From NCBI RefSeq assembly GCF_016863175.1, contig NZ_BOOJ01000052.1, positions 1-64,000 on the forward strand: a stretch of 64,000 bases of DNA, read 5' to 3'. The stretch is from Paraplanobispora siamensis (GTDB lineage: Bacteria > Actinomycetota > Actinomycetes > Streptosporangiales > Streptosporangiaceae). A program made the translations under genes and the position numbers. Each line of letters starts with the position of its first letter. Positions within the stretch are counted from its first letter, which is position 1. The notes beneath the pieces are model-generated. The model ran no database searches, was not told where the DNA came from, and saw only the letters and a program-made list of their open reading frames with translations. Positions 61,076-64,000 of the stretch are shown here, in pieces.

Positions 61076-61492
61076 ATGACCGACCAGACGCCTCAGCCGC
61101 GCTGCAACGCCCGCCGCGACAACCGCGCCCTGCGCGTCACCAACGTGTGCACCAAGAAGCCCCACCACGGGCCCAGCGACCACTACGACGCCGAACGCGG
61201 TGTCACCTGGCCGCACGTCATCCCGTCGGCCCCGCTGCGGCCCTCCTGGCAGAAACTGCTGCGCACCATCGCCGCCCACGACACCGGCGACGGCGTGATG
61301 TTCGACTCTGCCCCCCGGGGCCGTTGGCGGATGCGCGGCAGCACCTACACCGTCAACACCGACACCTTCCGTGTGCTGGACCGGTTCGGGATGGTCGACG
61401 TCGGCAACGGCCACACCGACCCGGTGCGCCTCACCGACGACGGCCGCGCCTACCTGGACGCTCGGTCCGCCCGCAGCAAGCGCGCCAGCTGA
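61076..61492 (+). CDS. Possible winged-helix protein
   Basis: 138 residues. APLRPSWQKLLRTIAAHDTGDGVMFDSAPRGRWRMRGSTYTVNTDTFRVLDRFGMVDVGNGHTDPVRLTDDGRAYLDA follows the wHTH order, ending with the L-T-D-D-G-R-A-Y-L wing typical of MarR/ArsR-like small regulators. Preceded by CAAGGAGCTGCT. The N-terminal 40 residues have Cys/His (CNARRDNR, VCTKKPHHGPSDHYD). Confidence 0.6.
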   Translation: MTDQTPQPRCNARRDNRALRVTNVCTKKPHHGPSDHYDAERGVTWPHVIPSAPLRPSWQKLLRTIAAHDTGDGVMFDSAPRGRWRMRGSTYTVNTDTFRVLDRFGMVDVGNGHTDPVRLTDDGRAYLDARSARSKRAS

Positions 61493-61501
61493 AGCGCAGC
61501 G

Positions 61502-61834
61502 ATGGGTAATCAGATCATCCAGCAGCCGAACGGCACTTTTGCGATCTTCTCGTCAGAGTACGGGCGGATCGTCGTGTGGGACGCGAGCGAAGACGAGATC
61601 GTTGAATGGTTCGCCGGACGCGCGGCCGAAACCGCCCGGCGAAACGCCCGCGAGACGATCGCCCACGTGGCCGCTGGCCGACCACGCCGCGCCTACTACC
61701 AGTTCGCCATGGACTGGCAAGAGGCACTGACGGAAGACCGCAGGAACGGCGGGCAGGCATGGAAAGGCCCACGACATGGCGAAACTTCGTCAGGCACCTG
61801 TCATCCCGACCCGCTCACGAAACGTCCTAAGTGA
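61502..61834 (+). CDS. Hypothetical protein
   Basis: 110 residues. NGTFAIFSSEYGRIVVWDASEDEIVEWFAGRAAETARRNARETIAHVAAGRPRRAYYQFAMDWQEAL: strands then helices. Lower G+C at third positions. No family recognised. Confidence 0.55.
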   Translation: MGNQIIQQPNGTFAIFSSEYGRIVVWDASEDEIVEWFAGRAAETARRNARETIAHVAAGRPRRAYYQFAMDWQEALTEDRRNGGQAWKGPRHGETSSGTCHPDPLTKRPK

Positions 61835-61889
61835 CACATGCGACCAGAGGGGCGTCGCACGGGCCTATCGCGGGGAAGGCGAAGGCTCA

Positions 61890-61921
61890 GCAGGGCCGCC
61901 GGCTCCAGCTGGCGGCCCTGC
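61890..61921 (+). terminator. Terminator before a class II promoter
   Basis: 11-bp arms GCAGGGCCGCC (61890) and GGCGGCCCTGC (61911). Confidence 0.8.
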
Positions 61922-61926
61922 CCATA

Positions 61927-61960
61927 GGACGCGACCGTAGCGCCCTGCACCGGCCACCGT
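61927..61960 (+). promoter_or_regulatory. Class II promoter, leaderless
   Basis: GGACG-CGACCGTAG-CGCCC dyad; GCGAC (61931-61935), 19 bp, CACCGT (61955-61960); GTG 61968 is 7 nt later. The in-between ATG is followed by TGA and cannot be the start. Confidence 0.75.
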
Positions 61961-61967
61961 GGCGGAT

Positions 61968-62222
61968 GTGAAACCCGGATCCCTGCGCCACCGCATCTGG
62001 ACGGCCATGGTCGACGACGACCCCGCCCTGGCCCTGCTGTGGCAGCCCTACTGCTGGGCACGCGGCTACCACGTCCCGCACCACAGCGATGCCTGGTTCG
62101 AAACTTGCGCCACCTGCGAACGGCTGCTGTGGGAGCAGAAGGGGGAGCAGGCACGCCCGGCCTGGCTGCTGGCCCAGCGCGTGCCCACCAGCTGGCGCCG
62201 CTGGCTGCGGATGGGCACATGA
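61968..62222 (+). CDS. Hypothetical Trp/Cys protein
   Basis: 84 residues from the GTG predicted by the leaderless promoter. LRHRIWTAMVDDDPALALLWQPYCWARGYHVPHHSDAWFETCATCERLLWEQKGEQ has C-x2-C and His residues, a likely zinc site. Overlaps the next gene (ATGA). Confidence 0.6.
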   Translation: MKPGSLRHRIWTAMVDDDPALALLWQPYCWARGYHVPHHSDAWFETCATCERLLWEQKGEQARPAWLLAQRVPTSWRRWLRMGT

Positions 62223-62638
62223 GTGCGCCGGATCGCTCCACCGCGCAGGCCTTCACCCGGGCCACCTACGGCCGGGCCGGGCGCCCCCTCACTCTGCCGC
62301 GGCGGCCCGGCCTGGTCTGCGCCGCCCACGGCCGCGCCGTCTACCGCTCCAGCCGCACCTGGCCGTACGGCCGCTCCACCCACCAGCGTGCCCGCCTGGT
62401 GCACCGGGTCGACGCCATCTACACCGCCTGGGCCAGCGGCCACCTGGTCGGCTCCCTGGTCCGATGGACCTGCGGGGCCACCACCACCCGCTACCAGCTG
62501 CTGGAGACCTGCGCCGGCCAGGCCTGCGCGGCGTGCGACGCCCTGCCGGCGCGGCCTGCTGATGCGCTACCGCAGCCGCCTGGGGCAGACACCGGCCGGC
62601 ACCTACTCCTGCGGCCACCCCGTGGTCGCGCCTGCTGA
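62219..62638 (+). CDS. Hypothetical basic protein with Cys cluster
   Basis: 139 residues. ATYGRAGRPLTLPRRPGLVCAAHGRAVYRSSRTWPYGRS is basic, and CGATTTRYQLLETCAGQACAACDAL gives four Cys. The last 25 residues (QPPGADTGRHLLLRPPRGRAC) look less natural, so the real end could differ if the overlapping frame from ATG 62562 is used. Confidence 0.5.
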   Translation: MSAPDRSTAQAFTRATYGRAGRPLTLPRRPGLVCAAHGRAVYRSSRTWPYGRSTHQRARLVHRVDAIYTAWASGHLVGSLVRWTCGATTTRYQLLETCAGQACAACDALPARPADALPQPPGADTGRHLLLRPPRGRAC

Positions 62639-62681
62639 CCAGCTCACCATCGCCCGCATAAACCCCAGGAGAGCAGCCCTC

Positions 62682-63248
62682 ATGCCCCGCTTCCGCCACC
62701 GCATCGCCGTCGACTTCGACAAGGTCGTGCACACCTACCCCAACGGCTACGGCACCGGCGTCATCGACGGCGGCCTGGTCCTGGGGGCCGCCGACGCACT
62801 GCGCACCCTGATGGTCGACCACGACGTGTTCATCCTGACCAGCCGCACCGACGTCGACCGCGTCGCCGCATGGATCACGGAGAAGACCCAGATCCCGGCC
62901 ATCGCCGACCTGCCGGGCGCCTACGCCGACCAGTGGGGGCACGGCGTCCTGCTGGTCACCAACCGCAAGCTGCCCGCCGTCGTCTACATCGACGACCGTG
63001 CCGTGGTGTTCCGCACCTGGGCGCAGACCCTGGCCGACATCGCCGCCGGCCGTACCGCATCGGAGGAGCCTGTGAACGACACCGCCCTGCCCAGCCGTAA
63101 CGCCCTGGAGGAGATCCGCGGCCTGTGCGACCAGGAGGACCCGGCCGCGGCCCTGGAGGCGATCCGCGGTGTGCTGGAGCGCACGCCCGACGGCAAGGCA
63201 CCGCGCTCAGAACGCGACCTGGAGACCAAGGTCTGGCCGCCGGCGTAG
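62682..63248 (+). CDS. HAD-superfamily phosphatase-like protein
   Basis: 188 residues from ATG 62682 after CAGGAGAGCAGCCCT (an upstream in-frame ATG at 62562 would add a Cys/His extension). RIAVDFDKVVHTYPNG is HAD motif I (D-x-D), DVFILTSRTD motif II (T/S), LVTNRKLPAVVYIDDRAVVF covers the Lys and acidic motif IV. The C-terminal 60 residues are a helical appendix. Substrate unknown; polynucleotide or nucleotide phosphatases of this size occur in phages. Confidence 0.7.
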   Translation: MPRFRHRIAVDFDKVVHTYPNGYGTGVIDGGLVLGAADALRTLMVDHDVFILTSRTDVDRVAAWITEKTQIPAIADLPGAYADQWGHGVLLVTNRKLPAVVYIDDRAVVFRTWAQTLADIAAGRTASEEPVNDTALPSRNALEEIRGLCDQEDPAAALEAIRGVLERTPDGKAPRSERDLETKVWPPA

Positions 63249-63281
63249 GACGCGACGTTAGCGGTGGCAGCCGGGGACCGT
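63248..63281 (+). promoter_or_regulatory. Class II promoter, leaderless, for the endolysin
   Basis: GGACG-CGACGTTAG-CGGTG; GCGAC (63252-63256), 19 bp, GACCGT (63276-63281); ATG 63289 is 7 nt later. Confidence 0.75.
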
Positions 63282-63288
63282 GGCGGTC

Positions 63289-64000
63289 ATGCGCACCATC
63301 ACCGCCCGCTGGTACACCCAGGGTCGCATCGAAGACATCCGCGTCGTGGTCGTGCACGACATGGAAGCACCCGAAAGCGCGACCACGGCCGAAAACGTCG
63401 CCCGCTACTTCGCCACGACCGGCACCAAGGCTTCGGCGCATGTGTGTGTCGACTCCGACTCCCGGGTCCGCTGCGTCGCAGACGCCCACACGGCCTGGGC
63501 CGCCCCAGGGGCCAATGCCGACGGGCTCCAATTGGAAATCGCTGGCTATGCCCGGCAGACCCGTGAGCAGTGGCTGGACCGCTTCTCCCGGGCCGCGCTG
63601 GAGCAGGCCGCGATCCAGACCGCCGAATGGTGCGCCAAGTACGGCTTGCCGGCCCGGCGGCTGACGCGCGCCCAGCTGCGCGCCGGCCACAAGGGGATCA
63701 CTAGCCACGCCGATGTATCGGCGGTGTACCGGCGCTCCGACCACACCGATCCCGGACCGAACTTTCCTTGGGCATACTTCCTGGAGCGGGTCCAGCACCA
63801 CCTGGGCGGCGCGCAGGCCAACCAGGAGGAGACGGTGTCGACGCCGATGTGGCCCGGCCGGATCCTGCGCCTGACCAGCCCGTTGATGGAGGGCAAGGAC
63901 GTGCGCCGCTGGCAGCGGCGCATGCGCGCCCGCGGCTGGCGCATCGCCGTCGACGGCCTGTACGGCAGGGAGTCGGCGAAGGTGGCGCAAGCCTTCCAGG
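63289..64000 (+). CDS. Endolysin: N-acetylmuramoyl-L-alanine amidase with peptidoglycan-binding domain (partial)
   Basis: 237 complete codons from ATG 63289, running off the window. Residues about 18-170 form an Amidase_2 domain: VVVVHDMEAPE (first His), KASAHVCVDSDS (second region), AWAAPGANADGLQLEIAGYA, and GITSHADVSAVYRRSDHTDPGPNFPW with the third His and the H/D-P-G signature. From about 200, RILRLTSPLMEGKDVRRWQRRMRARGWRIAVDGLYGRESAKVAQAF is a PG_binding_1 repeat. It cuts the amide bond between MurNAc and L-Ala at lysis. No holin is identified with confidence, although small membrane proteins occur upstream. Confidence 0.9.
   Translation, partial: MRTITARWYTQGRIEDIRVVVVHDMEAPESATTAENVARYFATTGTKASAHVCVDSDSRVRCVADAHTAWAAPGANADGLQLEIAGYARQTREQWLDRFSRAALEQAAIQTAEWCAKYGLPARRLTRAQLRAGHKGITSHADVSAVYRRSDHTDPGPNFPWAYFLERVQHHLGGAQANQEETVSTPMWPGRILRLTSPLMEGKDVRRWQRRMRARGWRIAVDGLYGRESAKVAQAFQ

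Overview
The window is high-GC DNA with actinobacterial features: strongly G/C-ending codons, many GTG starts, GTGA/ATGA start-stop overlaps, a GntR/UTRA regulator and Spd/TraB-type genes. It carries phage genes (terminase-small-subunit-like protein, amidase endolysin, RusA resolvase, helicase loader, DNA methyltransferases) beside a Streptomyces-plasmid-style conjugation block (FtsK/TraB translocase, two DUF2637 membrane proteins, a small Spd-like protein, a KorSA-like GntR regulator). No capsid, portal or tail gene is visible. A phage, phage-plasmid or integrated hybrid element of an actinomycete fits best. I cannot name the host genus.

Layout. 1-7.5 kb, plus strand: replication (initiator with a probable internal origin, DnaC-like loader, DUF6197-RusA fusion, three RNase H-like domains with a toxin-antitoxin pair between them). 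7.5-17.2 kb, minus strand: transfer/partition-like block (paired small ATPases, OB-fold-like protein, detached winged-helix protein, DUF2637 protein, translocase, Spd-like genes), followed by a divergent GntR regulator and an acetyltransferase. 18.8-38 kb: two metalloprotease-like membrane proteins, an HU-like protein, a second DUF2637 protein, a YdjM-like membrane protein, and many small Cys/His-rich or unknown genes, with an exonuclease-DUF3307-SLOG operon. 38-55 kb: ParB-domain methyltransferase, PAPS-reductase-like protein, HIT protein, terminase-small-like protein, C5 methyltransferase and a DpdA/TGT-like transglycosylase among many one- or two-gene units. 55-64 kb: a tight operon of small unknown genes, then a HAD-like protein and a partial endolysin.

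The most striking property is transcriptional architecture. About 25 small units start with one module: a sigma70-like promoter (TCGACA or a variant, usually 17 bp, TACATT) with the operator-like sequence GCTAAGTACCTGTACATT over the spacer and -10, followed near the predicted 5' end by a stem-loop whose stem varies with compensating changes while the loop stays AGAGCGA, then an AGGAG site and the start codon. Three further stem-loops have no promoter, which argues that the stem-loop is an RNA element in its own right. A second motif, GCGAC-19 bp-YACCRT with a GGRCG/CGCCC dyad, precedes seven other genes, including the endolysin, the terminase-like gene and the ParB-methyltransferase. In five cases the -10 lies 7-9 nt before the start codon with no Shine-Dalgarno, predicting leaderless mRNAs. 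I infer two regulons, one for small accessory/host-takeover genes and one for a different stage. No direct evidence of timing is in the sequence.
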